Positions 34,076 through 41,929 of a DNA stretch of 64,000 bases are shown one piece after another. The DNA is taken from positions 1-64,000 of the forward strand of contig JAHIDZ010000001.1 of assembly GCA_018901755.1 (NCBI GenBank), written 5' to 3'. The translations under genes and the position numbers were made by a program. Source of the stretch: Nanobdellota archaeon (GTDB lineage: Archaea > Aenigmatarchaeota > Aenigmatarchaeia > Aenigmatarchaeales > Aenigmatarchaeaceae). Below the pieces are notes generated by a model. That model saw only the letters and a list, made by a program, of their open reading frames with translations. It made no database searches and was not told where the DNA came from. Positions within the stretch are counted from its first letter, which is position 1. The number at the start of each line of letters is the position of its first letter.

Positions 34076-34395
34076 AAATAATAATAAAGAGTCAAAGAAA
34101 TAGTAGATTTCTATATCAACTTTCATCAATTTGTGTCTTAATTGGTGTTTTCATGTTTACTGCTTCATTATCATACATACAAAGTGGTTTATCTTTAGGC
34201 AATTCTTCTGATGGTACTGTAGGAATTTTATTTGGATTTGCAAACTATTTTATAAATTTTGGTGGTTATGTTGTTTTACTTGGCATTTTCTTTGCGTTTT
34301 TAGGATTTGGAATAGATTATGATGAAAACGAAAAGAGAAAAACTTTGAAAACAAATGATCCAGTTGGAAGATTTTTTAAATGGTGTAATAGATGA
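34072..34395 (+). CDS. small membrane protein (2 helices)
   Basis: 107 residues with two hydrophobic helices (about 17-38 and 57-85) and a basic C-terminus. Overlaps the NUDIX stop and the next start by 4 nt each. No family recognised. Confidence 0.6.
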   Translation: MKIIIKSQRNSRFLYQLSSICVLIGVFMFTASLSYIQSGLSLGNSSDGTVGILFGFANYFINFGGYVVLLGIFFAFLGFGIDYDENEKRKTLKTNDPVGRFFKWCNR

Positions 34396-34619
34396 TACAA
34401 GTTATAGTATATCTAAAAGCTATATTTACAGTTATATTAAAAAGGGCATCACTTGGTCTATTAATATTTTTAATTTATTCTGGTATTGCCAATTTCATTT
34501 TAAATTTTATGCAATTTGGCTATATTATACCAATAAACTCTAATTTGACTACAGCAATTATATTTGGAAGTATTGTAGGTTTTATTCAACATACTGTTTT
34601 ACAAATAAGGAATAAGTGA
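34392..34619 (+). CDS. small membrane protein
   Basis: 75 residues, mostly hydrophobic with two or three helices. Last in the coupled run that begins at 32185. An alternative frame (from 34355) covers the same DNA but has no coupling logic. Confidence 0.55.
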   Translation: MIQVIVYLKAIFTVILKRASLGLLIFLIYSGIANFILNFMQFGYIIPINSNLTTAIIFGSIVGFIQHTVLQIRNK

Positions 34620-34752
34620 AATTAATGTTATGAGGGGTTAAACACTTTTGATATGCGTACTCTGAGTTCGCTATTAAAATTTTAAAGAAACCCAATAGCA
34701 AAATCTTAGACCAATATCTAAAACTTATTAAGACATAATTTCATTTAATAAT

Positions 34753-35388
34753 ATGGTTACTCGTATACTTTGTTTCGGTGATTCGCATGTATGGGGATAT
34801 ATTCCTAATACGGACCATGAGAGATTTTCTGATAAAGAAAGGTTCCCAAAAATATTACAGAAATTATTAGGGTCGAAATATGAAATTATTGAAGAGGGAT
34901 TAAATAGTAGGACATTAGTTTCTGAAGATACAAGACCTAATAAAGAGGGTAGAAGTGGGAGCACTTATTTGATTCCATGTTTAGATTCACACGACCCTAT
35001 AGATTTAGTCATTCTTATGCTTGGTGCAAATGAATTAAAGCACAACTTCAATAATTCGTCTGAACAGATTGGAAACCTTTTAGAAAAACACTTTGTAAAG
35101 GTAATCTTAAAAAGAAAATCTCAATTTAGAAACACTTATCCTAAGTTAATAATTGTTTCTCCTCCAATAATAAATGAAGAAACAGAATATGCTCAAAAAA
35201 GATATATTGGAGGAACTGAGAAATCAAAACAATTAAGTAAAGTTTATGCGAAAATTGCTAAGAGAAATAATTGTGAATTTGTTGATACAAGTCAATTAAA
35301 AGTTGGTTCTGATGGGGTTCACATGACTAAAGAAAGTCATACTAAACTCGCAGAAATTATCATGAGTAAAATAACTCAATCTATGTAG
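34753..35388 (+). CDS. SGNH/GDSL-type hydrolase
   Basis: Block I is CFGDSHVWGY (Ser nucleophile near residue 10), block III is VILMLGANELKHNF (oxyanion Asn), and the C-terminal DGVHMTKESHTKLAEII supplies the catalytic Asp-x-x-His. A complete esterase/lipase-type active site. TATA-like CTTATTAAG about 28 nt before the ATG. Last gene of the putative island. Confidence 0.9.
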   Translation: MVTRILCFGDSHVWGYIPNTDHERFSDKERFPKILQKLLGSKYEIIEEGLNSRTLVSEDTRPNKEGRSGSTYLIPCLDSHDPIDLVILMLGANELKHNFNNSSEQIGNLLEKHFVKVILKRKSQFRNTYPKLIIVSPPIINEETEYAQKRYIGGTEKSKQLSKVYAKIAKRNNCEFVDTSQLKVGSDGVHMTKESHTKLAEIIMSKITQSM

Positions 35389-35400
35389 GACGATTCTCGT

Positions 35401-35432
35401 GGGTCCACCACACCAAATGACAATCTTTATAT
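35401..35432. repeat. 32-bp intergenic repeat, copy 2
   Basis: 26 of 32 positions match 28920-28951. It lies between the SGNH gene and the right att-like site. Confidence 0.5.
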
Positions 35433-35495
35433 TACCCCGAAAGCACATACAAATCACTACAGAAGCGCCTGAAAAGGTAATAGAAGCCCCTAACT

Positions 35496-35509
35496 CAGTG
35501 GGAGCACCA
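35496..35509 (+). repeat. attR-like copy of the tRNA-Glu 3' end
   Basis: CAGTGGGAGCACCA, identical to the last 14 bases of tRNA-Glu (24544-24557) and in the same orientation. No surrounding tRNA structure exists here. Confidence 0.6.
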
Positions 35510-35590
35510 ACTATTTTTTCTTATTTTATTACATATTGTAACCAATCAATATTTTTATATACTATAAATTCCATTAGAGAATAGATTGAT

Positions 35591-35875
35591 ATGAATTATA
35601 ATTATCATCATAGAAAAATAATAAAGAAATTTGAAGGAAAAACAGACGAATTTACAAAATTATTTTCTGATAGTGAGATAAAGATATTATTATTATGGGC
35701 AATAATTGGACCATTCTGCGCATTAGGTTATATTGTTTGGTTGAAATATCCTAAACTAAGATTATTATCATTGATATTCTTTTTAGCCAATATGATATAT
35801 TTCGTAGGACAGTTAGGCGGTATTTTATATATCCTACCAAAGGCTAATATTATACTAAGTAGACTATTCGTATAA
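35591..35875 (+). CDS. small membrane protein
   Basis: 94 residues: a polar N-terminus of about 35 residues then two hydrophobic helices (LLLWAIIGPFCALGYIVW and LLSLIFFLANMIYFV). First gene outside the island and likely cotranscribed with the mini-histone 21 nt downstream. Family unknown. Confidence 0.55.
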   Translation: MNYNYHHRKIIKKFEGKTDEFTKLFSDSEIKILLLWAIIGPFCALGYIVWLKYPKLRLLSLIFFLANMIYFVGQLGGILYILPKANIILSRLFV

Positions 35876-35896
35876 TGAAAATTGAGGTGAAATAAA

Positions 35897-36058
35897 ATGG
35901 CATTAGTTGTAAAAAACGCAGTAAAGAAATCTACAAAATTGAGAACATCTGGAGATTTTATCAAAGCATTAGATAAACATGTTGCAGAAATTATGAAAAC
36001 AGCAGAAGTAAGATGCAAAGCAAACGGAAGAGCAACAATAAGACCTTGCGATTTATAG
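35897..36058 (+). CDS. 53-residue histone-fold protein (alpha3-truncated type)
   Basis: The sequence reads as a minimal histone fold: alpha1 VVKNAVKKSTK, loop LRTSGDF, long alpha2 FIKALDKHVAEIMKTAEVRC, then the loop KANGRATIRPCDL, where a histone would continue into alpha3. The GR-x-TI-x-x-x-DL motif is the histone L2-alpha3 signature. Similar short proteins are known in archaea and bacteria (DUF1931 or Bd0055-like histones). Strong AGGTGA site; terminated by an intrinsic-type hairpin. Confidence 0.75.
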   Translation: MALVVKNAVKKSTKLRTSGDFIKALDKHVAEIMKTAEVRCKANGRATIRPCDL

Positions 36059-36089
36059 GGAACTAGGTTCCCTCCTATTTTTCTTTTTC
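36057..36089 (+). terminator. intrinsic-type terminator after mini-histone
   Basis: AGGGAAC (36057-36063)/GTTCCCT (36067-36073) 7-bp stem with a 3-base loop, followed by a T-rich run. It overlaps the stop codon of the histone gene. Confidence 0.75.
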
Positions 36090-36125
36090 AGTTAATTTTA
36101 TAACAACATAATATTATTCTTGTTT

Positions 36126-36872
36126 ATGGATCCATTATCATTTTTAGCAGTATTTGCTATAGGAATTATAGCTGCATTTATGGGTAATTTTGCAGGCGGA
36201 GGAGGAGGATTACTCTCGATACCGTTATTGATATTTTTAGGATTGCCGCCAGCTATAGCAGTTGCAACGAATAAATTCGGGGCGCTAGGTGTCTGCGGTT
36301 CAGCGGTGTATAAATTCTCTAAAGCAAAAAAAATTGATTTCAAAAATGCCGCGCCGTTTATAATAATATCTGTAATTGGGGCAGCAATCGGCGCAAATGT
36401 GCTTCTAACGTTAGATCAGGCGTTACTTATGAAAATCATAGGCGTGATAATTCTTTTACTGCTCCCGGCGATATTTCTGAAAAAAGATTTTGGACTAAAG
36501 AGGAACCGTGTTGCTAAGAAAGGCAGAACATTGGGTTACATGATATATTTCTGTATTGCCATTTACAATGGATTTATGGGCGCGGCTGCCGGGTTATTTT
36601 CAATATTTTCACTTACTAGATTATTTGGATATACTCTCATAGAATCAATTGCGCTGGATAAGTTTGTTTTATTATTCAATACAATAATAGCTGTTATAAT
36701 TTTCGCATCAGCAGGAATAATAAATTATGAGTTTGGTATTGCTATACTTTTAGGAATGACAGTCGGCGGGTATTTTGGCGCGAAGACCGCGATAGACAAA
36801 GGAAACAAGTATGTTAAAATTGCGTTCGGATTGGTCGTATTCGCATCTGCTATAAAACTATTATTCTTTTAA
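36126..36872 (+). CDS. TSUP/TauE-SafE-family transporter
   Basis: Eight predicted helices with two family repeats: FMGNFAGGGGGLLSIPLLIF at the N-terminus (Gly-rich motif) and FMGAAAGLFSIFSLTRLFG mid-protein. TSUP proteins move sulfite, sulfonates or organic anions. ATG 36126 is chosen because a TATA-like TTTTATAAC lies about 28 nt upstream; TTG at 36120 is in frame. Confidence 0.87.
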   Translation: MDPLSFLAVFAIGIIAAFMGNFAGGGGGLLSIPLLIFLGLPPAIAVATNKFGALGVCGSAVYKFSKAKKIDFKNAAPFIIISVIGAAIGANVLLTLDQALLMKIIGVIILLLLPAIFLKKDFGLKRNRVAKKGRTLGYMIYFCIAIYNGFMGAAAGLFSIFSLTRLFGYTLIESIALDKFVLLFNTIIAVIIFASAGIINYEFGIAILLGMTVGGYFGAKTAIDKGNKYVKIAFGLVVFASAIKLLFF

Positions 36873-36923
36873 ATATTTTAGAAATCCATTAAAATTAATG
36901 CGGGAGTCGCCCAGCTAGGTCAA

Positions 36924-36942
36924 ATGGATGAATCCAGACCAA
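36924..36942 (+). other. tRNA-Leu intron 1 (D loop), 19 nt
   Basis: Central helix GGTC (36918-36921)/GACC (36937-36940), bulges AAA and AAA, inner stem TGG/CCA with a 6-base loop. Cutting after the second A of each bulge gives a standard tRNA-Leu D loop. One of the shorter introns one could expect. Confidence 0.8.
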
Positions 36943-36951
36943 AGGCGCAAG

Positions 36952-36986
36952 CGTCATTTTGAGTAATGATTCAATATGATTGCGAA
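36952..36986 (+). other. tRNA-Leu intron 2 (anticodon stem, 30/31), 35 nt
   Basis: Central helix CGCA (36946-36949)/TGCG (36981-36984), bulges AGC and AAA, inner helix GTCAT/ATGAT with one G-T. Splicing joins CAAG to A, completing the anticodon stem. Confidence 0.82.
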
Positions 36987-37073
36987 ACTCAAGATCTTGT
37001 CGCTTAGTGCGTTCGCAAGTTCAAATCTTGCCTCCCGCACCATTTAAATCTCTTTGTTATTATATAGTTTTTT

Positions 37074-37445
37074 ATGGTAAGTGAAGTAATTAACGGAGAC
37101 GAATTTGTTCAAAAAGACATGCTTAGCAGAACAAAGCCATTCACAATAAATGAAATGGTGGAAAAACACAATCGCGGAAGCATATCAATAAATAACACAG
37201 CTGATTATCTTGTAAAATTTAAGAATGTATTCTATCAGACAATCGGATCAAAAAAACACTACATTAATAGAGATCATGTAAACCCAGAAGAAATTGCAAA
37301 AATTAGACTGAGTGATGGTTGCGCATATACTAGCAATGATGAAATTTTAAAAACAATATGTGAAGAGTTTTGCTCACGCCTTAATAGAAGAATACAATCT
37401 AATAACAGATGTAATGCATATTATTTTAAATTTATTAAGAAATAA
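37074..37445 (+). CDS. hypothetical protein
   Basis: 123 residues, soluble, basic, with an FTINEMVEKHNRGSISINNTA segment suggestive of a DNA-binding helix pair, but no family recognised. TATA-like CATTTAAATC sits directly on the tRNA-Leu CCA, about 28 nt before the ATG. Converges on eS17 with abutting stops. Confidence 0.55.
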   Translation: MVSEVINGDEFVQKDMLSRTKPFTINEMVEKHNRGSISINNTADYLVKFKNVFYQTIGSKKHYINRDHVNPEEIAKIRLSDGCAYTSNDEILKTICEEFCSRLNRRIQSNNRCNAYYFKFIKK

Positions 37446-37643
37446 TTAAATTGCTCTAGCGTTTTTACCGACAACTCTTACGATATAGCCACACATTTTA
37501 TTTTTAATGATTTTATCGTGAACAAGATTCATCTCGTTTATACTTTTTTTATTTTTATCAAAATCAGTGCTAAATTTATCAGGACATTGACTAACTAACT
37601 CTTCTGCCATACTTTTAATCCATCTTGTTTTTACTCTTCCCAT
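37446..37643 (-). CDS. rps17e: ribosomal protein eS17
   Basis: Small-subunit protein specific to archaea and eukaryotes. MGRVKTRWIKSMAEELVSQC at the start, then PDKFSTDFDKNKKSINEM and ending in a GYIVRVV segment, is a full-length archaeal eS17 of about 65 residues. The ATG at 37643 (MGRV) is the usual family start; an ATG two codons earlier is possible. Confidence 0.92.
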   Translation of the reverse strand: MGRVKTRWIKSMAEELVSQCPDKFSTDFDKNKKSINEMNLVHDKIIKNKMCGYIVRVVGKNARAI

Positions 37644-37708
37644 ATACACAACCTGTTAAATCTTTATCAACTCTCATATATAAATAGGTTATTGTAGGTG
37701 GATTAGTT

Positions 37709-38683
37709 ATGGCTAAGTACATATCAGCATGCATCTTAGGCGTATTCGTTATAGAAGATGATGTTATTATAGATAAAGTGTTATTCAAAAAAGACGCAGA
37801 AGAAATAGCTAAAAAATTAGTTGATATCGAAAATACTGAAGAATTCGCTAAAATGAAGAAAAAGTATGGCGGAGAATATAGACCATCTGATTTCTTAACT
37901 AATAATATTGCAAAGATTGCAGCTGAAACTAGATTTGTAAGAGATAGAGCAGAGTTAAATGAACTTATGTCTAAAATTAGCGTTGCTCAGACAAAGACAA
38001 AAATATCTAAATTGGAAAGAAGAGATAAATTGATTATTCAAACAGTTTCTGCATTAAATGATTTGGATAGGATTCTTAATTATATGTCCGAGCGTTTAAG
38101 AGAATGGTACGGATTGCACTATCCAGAGATTAGAGCTAAAGATTATGAAAAATTTGCAGACGAGTTAGCTAACTGTGGACGAAGAGAGAATTTCAAAGAT
38201 TTTACAACTTCAATGGGTATGGAATTAACTGATGATGATGTTAAGTTATTACAAAATTATGCACGGCAAACTAAGCAAATGTATGAACTGAAAAAACATA
38301 TAGTTAATTATCTTGAACGAGCAGTTCCAATTGAAGTGCCAAATATCAATGCTCTTTTAGGAAGTATACTTGCAGCAAGATTACTTGCTAATGCTGGTTC
38401 ACTTGAAAAGTTAGCAAAGATGCCTTCAAGCAAGATACAATTAATTGGCGCAGAGAAAGCATTGTTCAAATATCTTAAAGGACAGCAATCATCATCTCCT
38501 CGTTTTGGTATAATTTTTACTCATCCAGCAGTAAGTTCAGCGGCTAAAGAAAATCAGGGAAAAATAGCAAGACTATTATCATCTAAGTTAACATTGGCTG
38601 CAAAATGTGACTTCTATACTAAACGAGATATATCTAAAGAATTAAAGAAAGATTTTGAGGACAAAGTAAAAGAGGTTGTCTAA
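37709..38683 (+). CDS. nop5: Nop5 (Nop56/58) C/D-box sRNP scaffold
   Basis: Scaffold of the archaeal box C/D 2'-O-methylation particle, linking L7Ae-bound guide RNA to fibrillarin. N-terminal fibrillarin-binding domain, coiled coil around MSERLREWYGLHYPEI, and Nop domain (GSILAARLLANAGSLEKLAKM, then IQLIGAEKALFKYL). At 324 residues it is short, without the Lys/Glu-rich tail. TAATG overlap with the next gene. C/D guide RNAs are therefore expected elsewhere. Confidence 0.95.
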   Translation: MAKYISACILGVFVIEDDVIIDKVLFKKDAEEIAKKLVDIENTEEFAKMKKKYGGEYRPSDFLTNNIAKIAAETRFVRDRAELNELMSKISVAQTKTKISKLERRDKLIIQTVSALNDLDRILNYMSERLREWYGLHYPEIRAKDYEKFADELANCGRRENFKDFTTSMGMELTDDDVKLLQNYARQTKQMYELKKHIVNYLERAVPIEVPNINALLGSILAARLLANAGSLEKLAKMPSSKIQLIGAEKALFKYLKGQQSSSPRFGIIFTHPAVSSAAKENQGKIARLLSSKLTLAAKCDFYTKRDISKELKKDFEDKVKEVV

Positions 38684-39567
38684 TGTTTAAGCTAAGAATC
38701 ACTCCGGAATTTTCCGAGTGGTTTGGTGCATGGATCGGTGACGGTGACCATTCTAGTATAAGACGATTGGCACTTTCAAACCAAGTAGTAGAATTATTGC
38801 ATCTTCATATTAAGATTCTGACAGAATATTTTAACTTTCCTAGAGAAAGAATACTCGCAGAAGTTACGACAAGTAGTTTGGATGATAATCAAATTATAAG
38901 AGATCGATGGTCTAAATTACTTTTATTACCGCTTCAAAATATCAGGACTATAAACAGAAACCCAATCGCCAGAAAAGAATGCGCGAGAGTAATGGCAAAT
39001 AACGTTGAAATAACTAAATTTGTTAGAAACAATATATCTACAATAAGAAAAAGAATACTAAATTCTAATAATGAAATCATGTGTGCATATTTAATGGGAA
39101 TATTTGCGGCAGAAGGAAATGTTAGAACCGAAAAGCACCAAAAGCATGTTAGATTAGGTATGAAAACAATTGAAGATATAGATTTCGCAAAGCTTTTACT
39201 TGAGAAGATTGGAATAGAAACTAAATTGGCGATTAATACCAGTAATGACTGTTATGAACTTTCAATTTTCGGATATGAAAACTTATTGAAGTTTAGAGAT
39301 TTCGGCGGATTTGGAAAGCATGAGTCAAAAAATATTATCCTAAACAGACAGCTTTCTACATATGGAAAGTTTCCTTGGTCTTATAGATACCAATGTCTTG
39401 AAGCAGTTCTAAGAAATGTCAATACAATTACAAATTATGACGCAGTTAATATATTTGATATGAATTATCATAATGCAAAGTTGATGTTATCTAGATTCAG
39501 CAAACAGGGTAAGTTAAGTGTTGATAAAACAAATAAAACTTATACCTATAAATTAAAGGAGATTTGA
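38683..39567 (+). CDS. LAGLIDADG-like homing endonuclease family protein
   Basis: Two LAGLIDADG-type helices: FGAWIGDGDH (about residues 14-23) and LMGIFAAEGNV (about 144-154), each ending with an acidic residue in place, so a monomeric two-repeat enzyme. A winged-helix-like C-terminus (NAKLMLSRFSKQGKLSVDK) follows. Free-standing, not inside an intein or rRNA intron. It sits between nop5 and fibrillarin with overlaps on both ends, so it may have become a resident gene with a new role. Confidence 0.7.
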   Translation: MFKLRITPEFSEWFGAWIGDGDHSSIRRLALSNQVVELLHLHIKILTEYFNFPRERILAEVTTSSLDDNQIIRDRWSKLLLLPLQNIRTINRNPIARKECARVMANNVEITKFVRNNISTIRKRILNSNNEIMCAYLMGIFAAEGNVRTEKHQKHVRLGMKTIEDIDFAKLLLEKIGIETKLAINTSNDCYELSIFGYENLLKFRDFGGFGKHESKNIILNRQLSTYGKFPWSYRYQCLEAVLRNVNTITNYDAVNIFDMNYHNAKLMLSRFSKQGKLSVDKTNKTYTYKLKEI

Positions 39568-40352
39568 TGTCTGATCAACAGATTAAAAAAGAATTAATTA
39601 TCATTGCAAAAGATATTGCTAATAAATTAAGAAGACTACCGGAAATAAAAGCGATTGCCATTTATGGCGGAGTAGCAGAAGGTTATGCAGACAATTATTC
39701 TGATATCGATATAATTTGTTATTGTACTAAAACACCAAGTATTCGAAAAAGAAAAGAAGTTCTAGGTGTCATAGATATTAGACAACTTCCGGGTCATCCA
39801 GACACCGACGAGTTTCAATATAAGAACAAATATCCTAACATATTTTATTGTGAATATGTTCCATGGCTTGGAAGATTAATTGAAGATGCGTGTCGAAGTA
39901 GAAAATTGCACGATTCGTTTCTTATTAGTCATCTTCTTAATACGGTATCTCTATACGATCCAAATAAACTTTTAACTGGATGGAAATCTAAACTTCAACC
40001 GATTCTAAAAACACACTTATCATCTATCAAAGAGGGTTCATTTTCAAAATTAAAACATGAGTTATTGCAAATTGATATTTCAATTAAAAGAAAAAATATG
40101 ATTCATATAAATCAAGAAATTTCAAAGATGATAGATTTATTTTTAATAGCTTTATATGCTTTGAATAATCAGCCATTCATGAGTTCCAAATGGAGTAAAG
40201 AAAGGATAAAAGTTTTTAAAATGAAACCAAAGAATTGTGTAAAGCATTTAGAGCAAATATCTTTACTTGGAAACAATACTAAAGATTTAAATAAAAAATT
40301 AAAATTATTAAAGAGTCTTATAAAAGACACGGACCCACTAATAACTAGGTAA
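39567..40352 (+). CDS. nucleotidyltransferase-domain protein in the fibrillarin operon
   Basis: NTase fold with AIYGGVAEGYADNYSDIDII (Gly-Gly rather than Gly-Ser, then Asp-x-Asp) and a long helical C-terminal half, resembling DUF4037-type or kanamycin-NTase-like proteins. ATG 39567 overlaps the previous stop and has an AAAGGAGA site. Its product may modify RNA or an antibiotic-like small molecule; the neighbourhood favours RNA, but that is inference. Confidence 0.65.
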   Translation: MSDQQIKKELIIIAKDIANKLRRLPEIKAIAIYGGVAEGYADNYSDIDIICYCTKTPSIRKRKEVLGVIDIRQLPGHPDTDEFQYKNKYPNIFYCEYVPWLGRLIEDACRSRKLHDSFLISHLLNTVSLYDPNKLLTGWKSKLQPILKTHLSSIKEGSFSKLKHELLQIDISIKRKNMIHINQEISKMIDLFLIALYALNNQPFMSSKWSKERIKVFKMKPKNCVKHLEQISLLGNNTKDLNKKLKLLKSLIKDTDPLITR

Positions 40353-40357
40353 ATGAT

Positions 40358-41020
40358 ATGAAAGAAATATTTCAAGGAATTTATAATATAAATCAAAAGA
40401 TTGCAACATTAAATTCTGCTCCAGGAACAAAACCATTCAATGAGATTCTTGTCACTATCGATGGTAAAGAATATAGACAGTGGGATCCGAATAGATCAAA
40501 AGCATCAGCAGCAATCGCTAAAGGAATTAAGCAATTTCCAATCGGAGAGGGCTGTGTTATACTTTATCTTGGTATTGCTCATGGGTTTACAGCTAGTTAC
40601 TTCTCAGATATAATCGGCCCAAATGGCGTGATTTATGGTGTTGAGTTTTCAGATCGTTGTTTCAACGAATTATTGAGTATAGTTTCCAGCAGAAGAAATA
40701 TAATTCCTATTCTAGCTGACGCAAGAAAGCCAGAAGATTTTGTAGAAAAAGTAATAGAGAAGGTTGACGTTGTTTATGTAGACATTGCTCAGCCAGATGC
40801 TACTGAGGTAGCGATAAGAAACTGTAAAAAATTCTTAAAACCACGAGGTTATTTAATGTTTACAATTAAGACACAATCAGTCGACGTAACTCAGTCTGTT
40901 AAATTGACAGTTAAACTTGAAATAGAAAAGATAGCTCAGGCCGGTTTTGAGATAATTGACTGGAAGATGCTTGATCCGTTTGAAGAATGCCACGGATTTG
41001 TTTTAGCTAGATTGAAGTAA
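40358..41020 (+). CDS. flpA: fibrillarin-like rRNA/tRNA 2'-O-methyltransferase
   Basis: Catalytic subunit of the C/D-box particle. SAM motif I LYLGIAHGFTASYFSD, acidic motif VYGVEFSDRCF, and VVYVDIAQPDATEVAIRNC with the fibrillarin Asp-x-x-Gln-Pro are intact. 220 residues is usual for archaea. It partners nop5 encoded upstream, though two unrelated genes intervene. Overlaps the convergent DHH gene by 18 nt. Confidence 0.97.
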   Translation: MKEIFQGIYNINQKIATLNSAPGTKPFNEILVTIDGKEYRQWDPNRSKASAAIAKGIKQFPIGEGCVILYLGIAHGFTASYFSDIIGPNGVIYGVEFSDRCFNELLSIVSSRRNIIPILADARKPEDFVEKVIEKVDVVYVDIAQPDATEVAIRNCKKFLKPRGYLMFTIKTQSVDVTQSVKLTVKLEIEKIAQAGFEIIDWKMLDPFEECHGFVLARLK

Positions 41021-41929
41021 TTTCAAAACTTTTTCTTTAAATATAATAAAATCTTTAACATGCGCCCCGCCAGCTTTAACATGTCCACCACCTACTCCAA
41101 TTCCTTCAGCGGCTTTTTTGAAAGTAGCGCCAACATCAAATTTGGTCGATCGTCCACTGACGCGATACCAATCATCTTTCTCGCGATAAATTATAATTGT
41201 CTTATCTGGATATTTTTCAAATAGCGCGTTCGATAGAACAGAGATAATACCATAGCGGCTTTTTATTTCATGGAAGTTTACCTCCTTCACACCGTGCATT
41301 TCAAATCTGATTACTTCATTTTCAATTTCTTTTCTTAATCGATCCATATAATCTCGATATTCGCTGTAAACAAAGTCCTCAACATTGTAACATCCTAGCA
41401 TAAATCTAACAAGCTCTGGAAGTTTCTTAGCTTTCTTGAAAGTCTTGAAACCTTCAATCATCATTACTGCGTCTTTTTCGTTCTTCGTTCCTTTTAGTGC
41501 GGCATCACCAACTGCTCCAACTCGCATAATCCAATCAGTATCTTCTACACCAAGTTTAGTAACTATTTTATGAACAACCTGTGAGCAAGAAATATATTTA
41601 TTTGGTTCTTTGAATCTAGGATTAATATGAACGAAACCAATTTTGTTTAAATCGTTTGCAATCGGATGGTGATCTATTACCATAACATCTTTTCCCTTAA
41701 GTCTTTCAAACCATTCTAGATATTGATCAACTGGATAATCAACAAATATTATTCTATCAAAATCATTTCCTAAATTTTTAAACACATCGTCACTTACGTC
41801 ACCAGACATAAGCTCAGTGTCTTTGATGTATTTCATCATCATTGCTGCTGAGGCACATCCATCGGTGTCATTGTGAAAGAATATGACAGTTTTGCCAGAG
41901 GTGTTCTCTAAGAACTCTTCAGCTCTCAT
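41003..41929 (-). CDS. DHH-family phosphoesterase
   Basis: DHH domain motifs FFHNDTDGCASAA, IIFVDYPVD and VIDHHPI, plus the C-terminal DHHA1 motif GVGGGHVKAGGA. Relatives are RecJ/GAN-like exonucleases, nanoRNases and cyclic-dinucleotide phosphodiesterases. 308 residues fits the short archaeal nuclease-like group; exact substrate uncertain. Coupled (ATGA) to ileS. Confidence 0.9.
   Translation of the reverse strand: MRAEEFLENTSGKTVIFFHNDTDGCASAAMMMKYIKDTELMSGDVSDDVFKNLGNDFDRIIFVDYPVDQYLEWFERLKGKDVMVIDHHPIANDLNKIGFVHINPRFKEPNKYISCSQVVHKIVTKLGVEDTDWIMRVGAVGDAALKGTKNEKDAVMMIEGFKTFKKAKKLPELVRFMLGCYNVEDFVYSEYRDYMDRLRKEIENEVIRFEMHGVKEVNFHEIKSRYGIISVLSNALFEKYPDKTIIIYREKDDWYRVSGRSTKFDVGATFKKAAEGIGVGGGHVKAGGAHVKDFIIFKEKVLKLLQSS

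Larger units (their letters stand above)
24544..35509. mobile_element. putative integrated accessory island at tRNA-Glu
   Basis: Bounded on the left by the 3' end of tRNA-Glu and on the right by a direct 14-bp copy of that end (CAGTGGGAGCACCA at 24544-24557 and 35496-35509). A damaged tyrosine recombinase is the first gene inside. Content is accessory: two MNT/HEPN modules, CutA, PAP2-like, a transporter, glycosylase-like, NUDIX and SGNH genes. The recombinase lacks its catalytic C-terminus, so the island is probably fixed. The right boundary rests on 14 bases only. Confidence 0.55.
36900..37042 (+). tRNA. tRNA-Leu (CAA) with two introns, CCA encoded
   Basis: Acceptor GCGGGAG/CTCCCGC, discriminator A, encoded CCA, T stem GCAAG/CTTGC. 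Removing 36924-36942 and 36952-36986 restores an 89-nt tRNA-Leu: D stem GCC/GGC, anticodon stem CAAGA/TCTTG, loop CTCAAGA (anticodon CAA), long variable arm. Each insertion has a bulge-helix-bulge. The next gene's TATA-like box abuts the tRNA 3' end. Confidence 0.93.

Noticed and set aside
35399-35584. 61-residue plus-strand ORF downstream of the SGNH gene
   Set aside because: It spans the 32-bp repeat and the att-like site, has no promoter or ribosome site, and is better explained as island-edge DNA.
38683-39567. Intein or intron origin for the LAGLIDADG-like gene
   Set aside because: No intein splice motifs flank it, and nop5 ends with a normal stop before it.
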